From the NCBI GenBank assembly GCA_003956705.1, contig QZCP01000059.1, positions 1-64,000 of the forward strand: a stretch of 64,000 bases of DNA, written 5' to 3'. Below, in pieces: positions 40,218 through 51,166 of this stretch (within the stretch, counting starts at the first letter, position 1; the number at the start of each line of letters is the position of its first letter). Origin of the DNA: Brevipalpus yothersi (Eukaryota > Arthropoda > Arachnida > Trombidiformes > Tenuipalpidae). The position numbers and the translations under genes were made by a program. Below the pieces are notes generated by a model. The model had not been told where the DNA came from. It saw only the letters and a list, made by a program, of their open reading frames with translations, and searched no databases.

Positions 40218-40365
40218 TAAAGCCGCTGCTATCTATTGCCATGTATTTTCGTGTGTTCCGAAAGTGTGTGTATGTGTTTCGCTGCACCGATGGCCTGAGA
40301 CTTTCTTCTCTTTTCCTTGGGAATACGTTCGGGATCTCCGCTTCTCGAACATGGATCAAGATACC

Positions 40366-40370
<5 letters not shown>

Positions 40371-40434
<64 letters not shown>
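40371..40434. repeat. (TC)n microsatellite
   Basis: TC run of about 64 bp. Confidence 0.98.
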
Positions 40435-40438
<4 letters not shown>

Positions 40439-42037
40439 GGTGGACATTGATGGGTTGTATGCAGATTTTGTGGTGAAATGGAGTGGAAATTTTTTCACAT
40501 CCTACGTTCATTCATGTGACTCTCAAGAGCATGGCCTTTGTTTTCCTCTTCTTCTTCTTCTACTTCTGGAGGCCAACAAAGAGGCTAATATTATTAACAC
40601 TGTCCACTCTATCATCCACATAGAGTCAATCATAAGGAACAGTTAGTGTATGAGTGAATTGTGAGAAGGAAGAAAGTAATAGAAAAAGAGATAGAGAGAC
40701 AGATGGATAGTCTATATACCTATATGGCCTCAAGAGACAGGTTGAACGGGAAGAGATTGAAATAGAACTGCCATAAAAGTAGACACCGAACATGGCCATT
40801 AAGAATGCAATATAAGAACAGTAACGGAGAAGTTCACAAACTAAATGAAGAACTTTTACATCTTTGGTCAAACTTTTTCGCCTCTCTCTTCCCTCTCTGT
40901 GAAATACTTTCAGCACATCGTCTATATTTCTTGCTACAGGTTTTTCACTGGAAGGAGATTGATCAAGCAATTCTTCGAGGTTCATCTTTGGCCTCAACAC
41001 TCTCGAATGTCCAGTGTGCGTGTATTCAATTTTTGACCATTCCTGCTTTATCTATGTGCATGTCCATTAAGGGTATGTGTGTCCACTTTGGGCTCTTTCT
41101 CTCTTGACTTTTTCTCTCTCTCACCAACTACTTTTCCTATGGTAATCGAAAGAGAGAGAGAAGACAAGCGGTAAAAGAAAGTCAATGTGAATACATGGAG
41201 ACCATAGAATGAGCCTAAGCTTCATTAGGGAGAGAAAGAGGACCATAGCTTTTTAGGGAAAAAGTAAGGCAATAAATGCACCATACTACTCATGAAGAGG
41301 CAAAAATCTAATGTGAGACCATTAGGACACACTAAACACAATCGCAGAACCCAAGATATCGCCTGGAGGGTTCCTTACTCGTCCCTTGGAAGACAGCGAA
41401 AAAGGGTCCATAGGAAAAAGGCGAGAGAGAGAGAAAGCGGCTAGATTAAGTGACTAAAATATTGGAATAGCTTGAAGGATCATGTCAGATACAGCCCTAT
41501 GGGCAATCGGTTTGGTAGACGCTTGGAAGAAGATGTAAATAATGATTCAAAATTATGATAAGAATATAAGCTCCAACTTGAGACACTGGACCAGTACATT
41601 TCGATAGCCGATACATTCAGAGGTATGATTCTCAAGTGACTTTATGACTTTCATGCATGGCTTGATTGAGCTCATTATGGAAAGATAGCCAAAAATCGGT
41701 AGGTACCTCTCGATAAAAGTTGATCAAAAGTTTGAACGATTCGGAGTGTTCTAACACACGAACACATGGTGATGAGTGAGCCAGTCGAACACATGAACCA
41801 TTCATGTACCATTCAAAAAAGTTGGGAACAATCGATTGTGACATGGTTTACATGATTCTCTGTTCTCTTTCTTCCATTCTTTTCTCCTCGTTGAGTTGTG
41901 ATCTACTGTCTGGGCCCAGAATAGTCTGAGAAAAAGAGGTGGCTATGGTGGTAGAGGTACTAGTGGCTAACGTGTGTGTGTATACGTTTGGTAAAGGGTT
42001 GAATGGGTCCAGAGAGTCAACGGGATGGTGGCCTGAG

Positions 42038-42043
<6 letters not shown>

Positions 42044-42094
<51 letters not shown>
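42044..42094. repeat. (GA)n microsatellite
   Basis: GA run of about 50 bp. Confidence 0.97.
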
Positions 42095-42098
<4 letters not shown>

Positions 42099-42713
42099 GG
42101 AAAACTTTTTCCAGCATATTGTATTTGTGCGTTCGTGCTTCTTAATTACCTGCTCGTGAAGGAAGGAGTGAATGAAGGAAGACTGTGAGTAAGAGAAATA
42201 AGAAGAGAGAGAGAGAAGAAAGAGAGCATGAGAAAGGAGTTTCTCTCTTTCTCTCCCTCTTTCTACAGTGCCATATGCTCACAGTGAGAGAGTAAGAAAA
42301 AGAATATACATAGGCCAAGAAAACGAATAAGATCAGTTCCCGTGTTCGTGTGCTTCGAGCGCTTTACTCTCACTTGGCCTGTATTGAGCGAACGTGTCTA
42401 TGTATGAGTGTGTTCGTATACCTCGATGCGAAAGGTGGACCCACAGTTTTCCGGTGACATGGGAACTGTCCATGCTTGGACATATTGGACCTCGGCCTGA
42501 ACTTACTGCCTAGGAAAAAGTCCGTGAGAAAAGGTTCCATGTCACTGAAAATCTTGCCTCACTTTCTTGGGTCGCTCACTTTTTTCTCTGTTTCAGCAAG
42601 AAATAAGAGAGCAAAAGTAAGCCCCAAAACAGCAAGATGTAGATGAAAGAGAGAGAGGAAAAAGAGAAAAAAGACCATAAGAGAGAGAGAGAGAGAGAGA
42701 GAATCGAGATTAG

Positions 42714-42715
<2 letters not shown>

Positions 42716-42752
<37 letters not shown>
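42716..42752. repeat. Compound (GAAA)n-(GA)n microsatellite
   Basis: About six GAAA units pass into a short GA run; another GA patch lies at 42,680-42,702. Confidence 0.93.
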
Positions 42753-42754
<2 letters not shown>

Positions 42755-43811
42755 AATGATTATTCCACTTGTTGTTGTCAGAATGAATATGGGAGCGGAG
42801 AGAGGCCAATTCGCAGGTTGAGAGCCAACTTCGGACCTTGTCGGAGGCCAACATATACATATATATATATATGCGGACCGATTCGCTTTACACTGGCTTC
42901 TCTATTCAGCTTTTTCTTCTTTGTTTATTCCTAAGATCTCGAGATGTACATCCGGCTGGCTTCGGCTTCCAGCATCCGGCTTAATCGATGGTAACCTCGT
43001 TCTGCCTGTCCGCATCAATACGCTCATGCAATAAGTATTCATGATTATCACATACATACACAAGTGAATATGGTTGGAGAGAGAGAGAAAGCTAGTAATC
43101 GATGATCTTGGGTGTTTGTCTTCCTTCAAAGCCAAGTGACAGAATACATGATGAACGATGAATTTTTCGGCCCCATGTTTATGGAAGAGAGAAGCGAAAA
43201 CGTAGACGATGAAGACCATGATCATCATAAGCTGAAGGAAGAAGACCAGTAGGAATATTGTTGGATGATGTTGATCGCTTCATGTCAGCCGTATGATGAG
43301 ATCCGATTTTTAAGGATTCATTTGTAAACACAATCTCAAATATATAATGCAACATGTGAAGGGCATAAGCTCAAAGATCACAAAATTTAGAGATACCAAA
43401 GGGAGGCAAAATTTCTTGTGAATGTGTTAATCTGTATCACTGCCAATGTCTATCCGTTGAAGGTAAAGGTCACAGCTCTACACACACACATAAACACATA
43501 CTTGCAATTAGGGGTCTAAAAATTTCATCATTTTCCTATGACCTCTAAAGCCTGAGGCCATATGCCGAAAAAAAAGTCACCGGAAATTTTACTCAATTCG
43601 AGGTGGCCTCTTCATCCATTTCTCTAGCCTCTCAATCGGAACCATCTTTTGTCTCACAATCAAGGCCGTCAACATCTTCGGACTGAGATGTAAAGATTGA
43701 GAAAAGAGAGAGAGAGAAAGAAATAAAAAGAGCAAAAATGGTTTCATCTTCAGTCTCATAAGAAGAGTGGATATCATCGTCAAAAGAAAGAAAAATTAGT
43801 CGTCTGAATCG

Positions 43812-43817
<6 letters not shown>

Positions 43818-43880
<63 letters not shown>
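43818..43880. repeat. (TC)n microsatellite
   Basis: TC run of about 63 bp, the last long GA/TC tract of the window. Confidence 0.98.
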
Positions 43881-43882
<2 letters not shown>

Positions 43883-45113
43883 TCACGTATTTTTCAGAAG
43901 ACATGTATCATCTTCAAGAAAATATCAAGAATAAGGAAAGCAATCTGCTAGATGCGACCAGCCTCGACGCCCGTCGTGATCAGAGTTGATAAAAGTGGCC
44001 GAAAATTTTGATTCTACCTTTCATTCTCTTCTCTTTCTCCCCCCACTGTATCATTCTCTTTCACTCTCTGTTGAGGACAACTCATCAATCATAATTCTCT
44101 TTCTTTTACCATCTTTTTTTTCTCCCGTCGATATCATGAATCACAAGTATCGTTTTCAAGTATGAATCATTCCAGACAAACGGAAGCGAGAGAAGTGAGG
44201 AGCATCAAATCCTCAGGAATCTCAAATATTCACAAGATTTTCTCTCCCACACACAATCATCAGCACCAACATGATCACTCCACATTCCCACGAAAAAAAA
44301 AATCCTTTCACCACCAATTTACCGATATCACACTGATTCATATAATTAATAAAAAAAACTTTTCCCCATGAAAAACCGTTATACAACACTACTGGCGCCA
44401 TCCCGGAAGTGTGTATATCATCAAAGTTTGACAATTTTTTTTCAGGAAGCTTGAAGCAATCAAAAATATAAACATTACAAACCGGTGAAGTGAGAAGCTT
44501 TACACACACACAAGTACGGTCACGGAATGGTCAAATATTTGGAATTGTTTTATGCCATTCTTAATTTGATTGTGCTGTTTGGCACTTAACATCCGGAGTG
44601 TGTATATATACACATCATCGTCACTGTTGTGCCTCTAGTTCTCTTTAGGTAATGGTTTTGTTGCTCATGTTAAAAAGTTTAATCAAGATTGTCCTGTCAT
44701 CACTATTATAATAATGTATCATCTTCGTCAATCATCTTCATCGTCATCATCATTAATCGCTCGAATTTGATACTATTATTACACTACAAGTTTTGTCTAA
44801 GTTTGAGTGGCAGACACACAATTTTCGTCATCACATTGACAGGAGAGAAGAGAAAATATATATTTATGTATATTTATTTTAATTGATTTTGTTTTAGAAT
44901 CATACAAAAAATAGAGAGAGAGAGAAAGTTGTGATGATAGACATTCGATACAATTGATCAAATTTCTAGTTTTTTTTCTCTCTTTCACACACAATTTCTT
45001 CATTAATCGGTTCTTGTTAGCACTTTTTTTTCTATTCAATTTGAACAAAAATTTATCTTCGTTCAAGTTCATATCGTTAATTTGAGTGTGATTGTATTCG
45101 TGTGTGATTCAAG

Positions 45114-45890
45114 ATGGCTTCCAATGGTATATGGGTTTTCGGATACGGCTCATTGGTGTGGAATCCTGGTTTTAATCATGGTCAAAATATGATCGGTTAC
45201 ATAAAAGGATTCAAGCGTCGATTTTGGCAAGGTAATGATACGCATCGTGGTAAACCGGACAGATTAGGTCGAGTCGTCACCCTTGTTCCCGATGATGTAT
45301 CAATTACATGGGGTCGAGCGTATCAAGTGATCAATCAAGAACAATCTCGAGAATATTTGGATAAACGTGAAGTCGATGAGGGTGGCTATGAAACGACTAT
45401 TGTCGAATTTCATCCTAGAGATGTCAATCTTGAATCTTTCCCGGTTTCGGTATACATTGCAACACCAAAGAATCGCCTATTCCTTGGACCAGGACCATTG
45501 GATAACATTGCTCTGGATATAGCACATTCGGAAGGCCCATGTGGACATAATGTTGAATATTTGGCACGACTTTCCGCTTTCATGCATCTTATCAACGTTT
45601 GGGACAATCATGTGCATCAATTGGAGCAAGTGGTGAAAAAAATTTTGTCCTCAAGCAATCCACAATTGATGAACTTTTTCGAAGTAGCCTTAAAGGATGA
45701 AGCGATTAGATTACTTGAATCGCTTGATCAAGAGAAACATCTCAATGATGTAAAGCAATTGCTTATTGATCATCTTGAGATGGATACAATTCATCGATAT
45801 GGGCTCAAGCTTAGTCAAATTTTGACTCCGTCCCCAGAAATACATTCTAACAAAACTGTGAATCTAATCGCTACACCAAGTGGCAGTTAA
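45114..45890 (+). CDS. ChaC-family gamma-glutamylcyclotransferase
   Basis: A cytosolic enzyme predicted to cleave glutathione into 5-oxoproline and cysteinyl-glycine. It is a single exon of 258 residues; the start ATG has a purine at -3 and G at +4. Residues 6-14 (IWVFGYGSL) form the N-terminal beta strand and the family substrate loop YGSL (11-14). Motif RREFWQ-like KRRFWQGNDTHRG lies at 34-46. The catalytic Glu is most likely E86 in REVDEGGY; the three residues between RE and GGY match CHAC1 spacing more than CHAC2. GPGPLDNIA (about 125-133) and the NVEYLARL helix are also typical. The C-terminal 80 residues extend beyond the common core and are helical. It could equally be called CHAC1- or CHAC2-like, so no symbol is given. 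Confidence 0.93.
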   Translation: MASNGIWVFGYGSLVWNPGFNHGQNMIGYIKGFKRRFWQGNDTHRGKPDRLGRVVTLVPDDVSITWGRAYQVINQEQSREYLDKREVDEGGYETTIVEFHPRDVNLESFPVSVYIATPKNRLFLGPGPLDNIALDIAHSEGPCGHNVEYLARLSAFMHLINVWDNHVHQLEQVVKKILSSSNPQLMNFFEVALKDEAIRLLESLDQEKHLNDVKQLLIDHLEMDTIHRYGLKLSQILTPSPEIHSNKTVNLIATPSGS

Positions 45891-46978
45891 CGCCAATGAA
45901 TGCTTATCTACTCAGTTTTAGGACAGTTTTCATAGAAAAATAGGGAAAAGAGATGAGAAGTTCATGCCTTCTTTGATATATTTTCTCTTCTCATGGGAAA
46001 CATATCACCAGAGCAGTCTCGCTCATCATCATTGATTTTTATGATTTTATCACGACTCGGGCATTTCTTATATTGCTATTACCAAAAAAAGAGACTCTAT
46101 CGTCAAATCCTGTCATTTATCCATGATATTTGAATCTCTATTTTAGCTCTCTAACCAAAAGTCCTGCAAAGTTGGGTAACCATATAACTATATCCGTGGT
46201 TAACAAGAATTAACAAGAATGTGCTCAAGAAAAGTTTCTAACTATTAGTTAAACCCCAAAACGTCCATGTGCAAAGAGCTCATTAGAAAAGATGTATTAC
46301 GAAATGCAAATCACTTGTTGTTAACATTATTAAAGTCTGGGACCCAAGAAATCATCAATGAATCAATTTATGTATCGTCCTGCAAGGAAAAGGAAAGAGA
46401 GAAAAAATATTTCCGTCTGCATGCCTCTTGGCAACAGCGATAATTGTGCTAAAACGGCAATGATATCCTAAAGTCACAATATTCAGTAGGTTAAGGTTGA
46501 TACTGTTCTGGTTACAAGTGTAACCAGAACAGTTGGATAATATCCAATCTTTAAAAGAGTCAGTCGCATATATCATGTTTCCTCACTAGAATCAATCCTC
46601 TTTGAAAGATATGAGAATGAAAAACTTCAACTCTTCCTCACACACCAGGAAGTACACATTGGCTCAATAACTTTCGCTCCCTATCTGATATCTCGCTATT
46701 ATGATCATTTGCATTCTTTCAAGTTAATCATTTCCCGTTTGGGTGCGAGAACCTAATCGATGATTTTCTCTCTCTCTCTCTCTCTCTCTTCTTCGAACAC
46801 ACTGATTATGAGTACAATAAGATGATATCAGTCCTAAATACAAGCGAACAATGATAGTAATAAACAATATGATTGTAGTCATGTTGGACATTGATAAGGT
46901 TATTTTTGCAGAAGAAGCAAATATTAATAGGAAGCTTGAGTTTTATGGTCAAAAGTGGAAGTTGAAGCAATTCGAAAA
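45891..46978. other. Intergenic region ChaC to glucosylceramidase
   Basis: AT-rich, no gene seen. It contains a near-perfect palindrome (46,502-46,533) and a short TC run (46,768-46,789). Confidence 0.7.
46502..46533. other. 32-bp near-perfect palindrome
   Basis: ACTGTTCTGGTTACA (46,502-46,516) and its exact complement TGTAACCAGAACAGT (46,519-46,533) are separated only by AG. No flanking element or open frame explains it. It lies 446 bp upstream of the glucosylceramidase ATG. Confidence 0.93.
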
Positions 46979-48781
46979 ATGCATTATTTTTTCAATGTGA
47001 TTGTCTTGTCATGTTTGTGCATTAATTATGTTATTTGTTCAGATGGATGTTTCTCTCGACATTACCATGGACAGGATAGTTTTGTGTGCGTTTGTCACCA
47101 ACGGAAATGTGATACTCTGCCCAAACATATGTCCAAAATTGCTGAACACCAGGTAGTTTCCTATGAGAGCGATATGAGAAAATATCGATTCCACAAGGAA
47201 ATAATTAATTTAGCTGATTACAATGACCATGGATCTGTAGGATCAAAAAATGATGTAGTACAAATTATTGTAGATCCCAGTCAACTTGGGGGAGAAATTT
47301 TCGGTTTCGGTGCTGCTTTCACCGATGCTACAGGTATCAATATTCTGAGACTTCCATCACCATTGCAAGATCGTTTACTGAAAGATTATTTCGATCGAGA
47401 TGGCTTGGAATATACGATGGGTCGTGTGCCCATTGGAGGTACCGATTTTTCTGATCGAAATTATTCACTCGCTGATCATGAAGATGATTTCGAATTGAAG
47501 CATTTCTCTCTTACTCATGATGATCATCTTTATAAGGTACTGAAGAGGTGAATTGAGAAGAGTTTCTTATGTGTTAAAAACTTTGTGTTTGGCTCTCAAT
47601 TAGATTCCGTTGATCAAGAAAGCTCAAAAACTTTCTCCATCGCTACGTCTCATGGCATTATCATGGGGCTCACCTGGATGGATGAAGACAAGTAAAAAGA
47701 TGGACTCCATGGGCATCTTAATTGGTCAGCCTGGTGGGTTATACTGGCAATTGTATGCAAAGTATATGGTCAAGTAGGTTGAAATTGTTCCAGGCAATAT
47801 TAAGTTGAAGATTAAAATGAATTAATTTTGCTTAGATTTTTAGATGCTTACAAAGAAAAAGGTGTAGAATTTTGGGCAATCAGTACCGGAAATGAGCCAG
47901 CTATGGGACTTATGCCAGACTTTTATTACAAAGCACTGGGTTTCTCGCCCGAAATGCTCCGAGATTTCATTAAAATTGATCTCGGTCCAGCATTGAAATC
48001 AGCTGGCTATGAACCAGGCGAGAAAATAAAAGTTTTGATGTTTGATGATATGACAGATAGGCTTGAAACGTATGCTTATGCTGTTCTCTCGGATCCGGAA
48101 GCTGCCAAATATGTATCAGGAATTGCAACTCACTGGTACAACAACCGAGTTGTAAGACACTATCCTTACGACATTCTCACTCAAACTCGAAAACTTTATC
48201 CAGATCAATTCTTGCTCATGACAGAAGCTTGTGATGGTCTAAGACAGGGAGGTAAGTAGAGCTTCGGTCTTCGTTGTGACATGAAATTTCCTCAATTCTG
48301 TCAGAGATTATTTTTTTTTCTCTTAGTTGCTTTAGGGAATTGGACGAGAGCAGAAAACTATGCCATTGACATTATCGAAAATCTCAATCGTGGTGTGAAA
48401 GGTTGGCTAGATTGGAATATGGCTCTCGATCCTGAAGGTGGTCCAAATTGGTCAAAAAATTATGTTGATGCTCCCATAATTATCAATGAGACAGCAAAAG
48501 AATATTATCGGCAACCAATGTACTATGCTTTAGCCCATTTTACAAAATTTTTGCCACCGAAATCTTCTTTGATCGGCCACACAGTCTTGAATGGTGATTC
48601 CAATCTATATGTAACTACTTTTTTGGACAATGATCGGAATCTGATAGCGATAATCTTGAATATCAATAGCTATCCTATCAAAGTTTATATTGAAGGATTA
48701 ACCTCAAAAAAATTGAGCATCAAAATGAGACCTCATTCTATCAGAACCCTTATAACAAAATTGACTCCTTTTAAGTATTGA
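46979..48781 (+). CDS. Lysosomal glucosylceramidase (GH30, GBA1-like)
   Basis: Hydrolyses glucosylceramide to glucose and ceramide in the lysosome. Four exons: 46,979-47,536, 47,604-47,773, 47,836-48,251 and 48,327-48,781. Introns are 62-75 bp and phases 0, 2, 1 join in frame, giving 532 residues, close to the human precursor (536). Residues 1-21 are a signal peptide, which is why ATG 46,979 is chosen over an upstream in-frame GTG. Mature N-terminal Cys 24, 37, 39 and 44 match the family's disulphide pattern. FGFGAAFTDATG corresponds to the conserved beta-barrel start. Acid/base Glu is E263 (GNEP) and the nucleophile is E373 (TEAC), so catalysis should be intact. Exon 4 has two in-frame acceptors nine bases apart; the upstream one fits the family better. 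No saposin or LIMP-2-like partner gene is visible nearby. Confidence 0.94.
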
Positions 48782-49196
48782 AAAGCTAAAAACCAATATA
48801 ATTTCTTGGACAATCTCTTTTACCGATTAACTTCCAAGCAATTTAGACTCATCATCACTCCTTTCTAGATCCAACATCCATCAATACATCATCCTTGATT
48901 GCACCAGAAAGTTTTTCTTTATGATTACAAGCCAAAAAATTTTCATCTCAAAAACTGTGTCATTTGAATTTTTGACTATCCATCTGTGTGAACAAAACTT
49001 GTGTGTCAAAACTTTCTCATAGCACATAAGAGATCAGGAATAATGTGATTTCAGGAGTTCAATAACCCACGAATAATCATTCTATCAGAAAAAAAAGAGT
49101 ACACAAATGGTGTACCTCGAGCTCCATACAAGTTTCACAGCAGTTATTGATATTATGAATAGGTACAATCAGTGGGAGAGGTGGCGAACGAAGTTG
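48782..49196. other. Upstream flank, duplicated across the secreted family
   Basis: Non-coding. Starting near 48,830 it is recognisably similar to 52,500-52,870, and its last part to 55,090-55,245. Shared blocks include the region around TTCTAGATCCAAC (48,864) and GTGATTTCAGG (49,047). Thus the tandem duplication carried promoter sequence with the genes. Confidence 0.75.
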
Positions 49197-49204
49197 TATA
49201 AAAA
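49197..49204 (+). promoter_or_regulatory. TATA box of secreted-family copy 1
   Basis: TATAAAAA, 75 bp before the ATG, inside the context ACGAAGTTGTATAAAAAAG that is preserved in copy 2. Confidence 0.65.
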
Positions 49205-49271
49205 AGCGCCGTAAAAGTGCATCCACACATCCTCTAAATCCAAAATTTAAATCTGAAAGTTTCATGAGAAC

Positions 49272-50210
49272 ATGATTTATCTGAAAGTTGTGATATTTTC
49301 TCTTCATATCTTTGCTCATGTTTTCTCAACTGAAGCCTACAAAGGACCAAGAAAAATTCATCCGATCACTAAAGAAGATCTTGAAGCTACTGATTTGAGT
49401 TCCGATAATCGACATTTTCATGAAGAAAATTCTTTATCGGATGCAGCTCTTCTATCAGATTCCTCAAGGTGAGTTTATTTGAACTGGAAGACATTTAGCT
49501 AACACAATGTATATACAAACTTATTAAGATTGAGTCCAGTATCCCAAGAAAATGGTCCACAAGTACTGCTGCAAGCTGATTACAGAGTAGGAAAATCAGG
49601 AATACTCTTATCTAATCGTGGTGCTGCAATACAAGGATCTCTTTCATCTACATATTCTGTCACCAATATACAAACTGATAATATTGTGAAAGATGGAGTA
49701 GCAAAGTATACTACGATAGAAGTACCTCCGAGTGTTGGAGCAAGAGTCATGGAAAAAGAAGCTCTAGAACCATCTTCAACATCTAGAAATCATAAATTTG
49801 GAGAGAAATTGAAATCCTCCGAAATCTCTTACAAATATGGAAGTAAAGTGGATCTGTTCCATAGAAGTAAGGCGAGCAATTTTCCCACATCGAAGGGAGA
49901 ATATTTTCACCCTCGACAAACATCCTCCCAGAATTATCCGAATGGTGCTCAAGTCATCGAGACTAAAATTGTTGCTGAGAAAGATGCATTTCTCTCGGAA
50001 GATTCAGCTATTCAAGCATCGTCTTTGCCTTCATTTACTTATTATCCTCAAAGTTCATATCAAATGGATGGACGTTACAAAAATGCAGACGTGAAAAACT
50101 TTCTCATCTCAGCTGGAGGCGCATCTTTTGTTCCTGAGGTACTACTCGATGGTAATTGTTTTATTCTCTTGGATTGCCCGAGCGAAATTGGAGCTCAGGT
50201 TGGACTTTAA
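49272..50210 (+). CDS. Small secreted protein, tandem family copy 1
   Basis: Function unknown; I do not recognise the family. Two exons, 49,272-49,468 and 49,529-50,210, joined in phase 2 across a 60-bp intron, encode 292 residues. Residues 1-20 are a signal peptide (VVIFSLHIFAHVFST) and there is no transmembrane segment, so secretion is likely. Two conserved blocks are shared with copy 3: residues 87-133 (starting GKSGILLSNRG; five differences in 47) and 215-263 (starting AEKDAFLSEDSAI; seven differences in 49). The linker between them is divergent, basic and Ser-rich. The C-terminal 29 residues, including two Cys, have no counterpart in copy 3 and may reflect a changed stop or an unrecognised intron. 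A TATA box lies 75 bp upstream and AATAAA 51 bp downstream. Confidence 0.8.
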
Positions 50211-50260
50211 CAGTATATCAGATAAAATTGTCAAAATTAGGTGTACACCTCAAGCTTTTG

Positions 50261-50266
50261 AATAAA
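50261..50266 (+). terminator. AATAAA polyadenylation signal of copy 1
   Basis: Canonical AATAAA 51 bp after the stop codon of copy 1. Confidence 0.55.
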
Positions 50267-50416
50267 TCTTCATCCAGATGTGCCTGGAAAACTCGTTTTA
50301 AAAGTTTTAGTAGAACAATGGAACAATATCTTGAAACCTAAATTTTCAAAAATTTGGGATGGTGATAGAAGCTCTCTTTTCTTAGAATAATTTAGAAATT
50401 CGGATTGATTGTGAGT

Positions 50417-51166
50417 CTACTCAAGAACAATATTTCGGATCCTACTATGATCTTTGAGCTTCATGTTAGCTACAGCTCGACTTGCTATTGCATAGAATTG
50501 GCCCATGGTCTATGTCTCAGCAGAGCATAGAGATGATAGATAGAAGGGGACTCCATCAATCATCAATGAAACATGTATGTTGTCTCCTTGCGGAAGATTG
50601 GCAAGAGTTCCAAGCCTACGCTTGTTAGTTGGATAATAATCGATCATACCTTCGAATGAATTATACTTCATGTGAGCGAACTCAATTAGAGAGCTCAAAA
50701 TTGTTGGATCAAAACGATTTCTATAAAGGATCTTGAGTTGCTCAAGTCTCAAATCATTATGATGCTCCTTGATGGTCATATATTATTCGAAGGCTTCTCC
50801 CTCCGAATGATTACCAATTAGTAACACTCTACTGGTATCGATATAGTCTTGGATCCTAGCTAGTTCCTCAAAACAAGCGATCCAATTCTCAATCGAAACC
50901 TCACTATCATCACCTTGGAAGTCAGGAATGATAATTGAGTAAGGAGATATCGAAAGATTGTTTCGGTATGATAGAGGAGGCAAACCAGGAACCTTATCAA
51001 TTGTTATTGGTGGCATCCGGGATCCAATTTCGGGTTCATTCGTTTCATCAATTGAACTTGCAGTTGGCATTGGGTCATTGCTTCCTCCATAGGTCATATT
51101 CTCTTCTCTTGTTCTCTCTAGAGGCTTCATGGATCGGTAGAAGATGATAAAAGATGAAAGTTTCAC
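50417..51166 (-). pseudogene. Decayed LTR-retrotransposon gag fragment
   Basis: A minus-strand frame reads like the N-terminal part of a Ty3/gypsy-type Gag: a Pro-rich leader, then IPDFQGDDSEV...NWIACFEELARI, a GEAFE segment and downstream helices typical of retrotransposon Gag matrix/capsid. In the same frame it is interrupted by TAA at 50,783-50,785 and TAG at 50,510-50,512, with a third stop at 50,417. No nucleocapsid knuckle, protease or polymerase follows, so this is a dead, truncated insertion. Clear LTRs were not identified. It sits between copies 1 and 2 of the secreted family and explains part of their wider spacing. Confidence 0.65.

Larger units (their letters stand above)
40171..45113. 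other. Gene-free sequence up to ChaC
   Basis: No credible gene. It holds three long GA/TC tracts, GGCCTGAG motifs at 40,286 and 42,026, a TCTGGGCCCAGA palindrome near 41,909, a (GAAA)n-(GA)n patch at 42,716-42,752 and ATC/TCA-rich sequence from 44,690 to 44,760. The last few hundred bases presumably include the ChaC promoter and leader. Confidence 0.65.

Noticed and set aside
1588..42526. Scattered YGTGRGAA (CSL) matches across the desert
   Set aside because: The number seen is about what chance predicts. Only the one beside the AGGTCA palindrome was kept.
1590..43904. Many open frames rich in SLSLSL or ERERER
   Set aside because: They are translations of (TC)n/(GA)n tracts. They have no other coding features, and opposite-strand and shifted frames are equally open.
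46955..46978. Start of glucosylceramidase at an upstream GTG
   Set aside because: A non-ATG start is unlikely, and the signal peptide begins at ATG 46,979.
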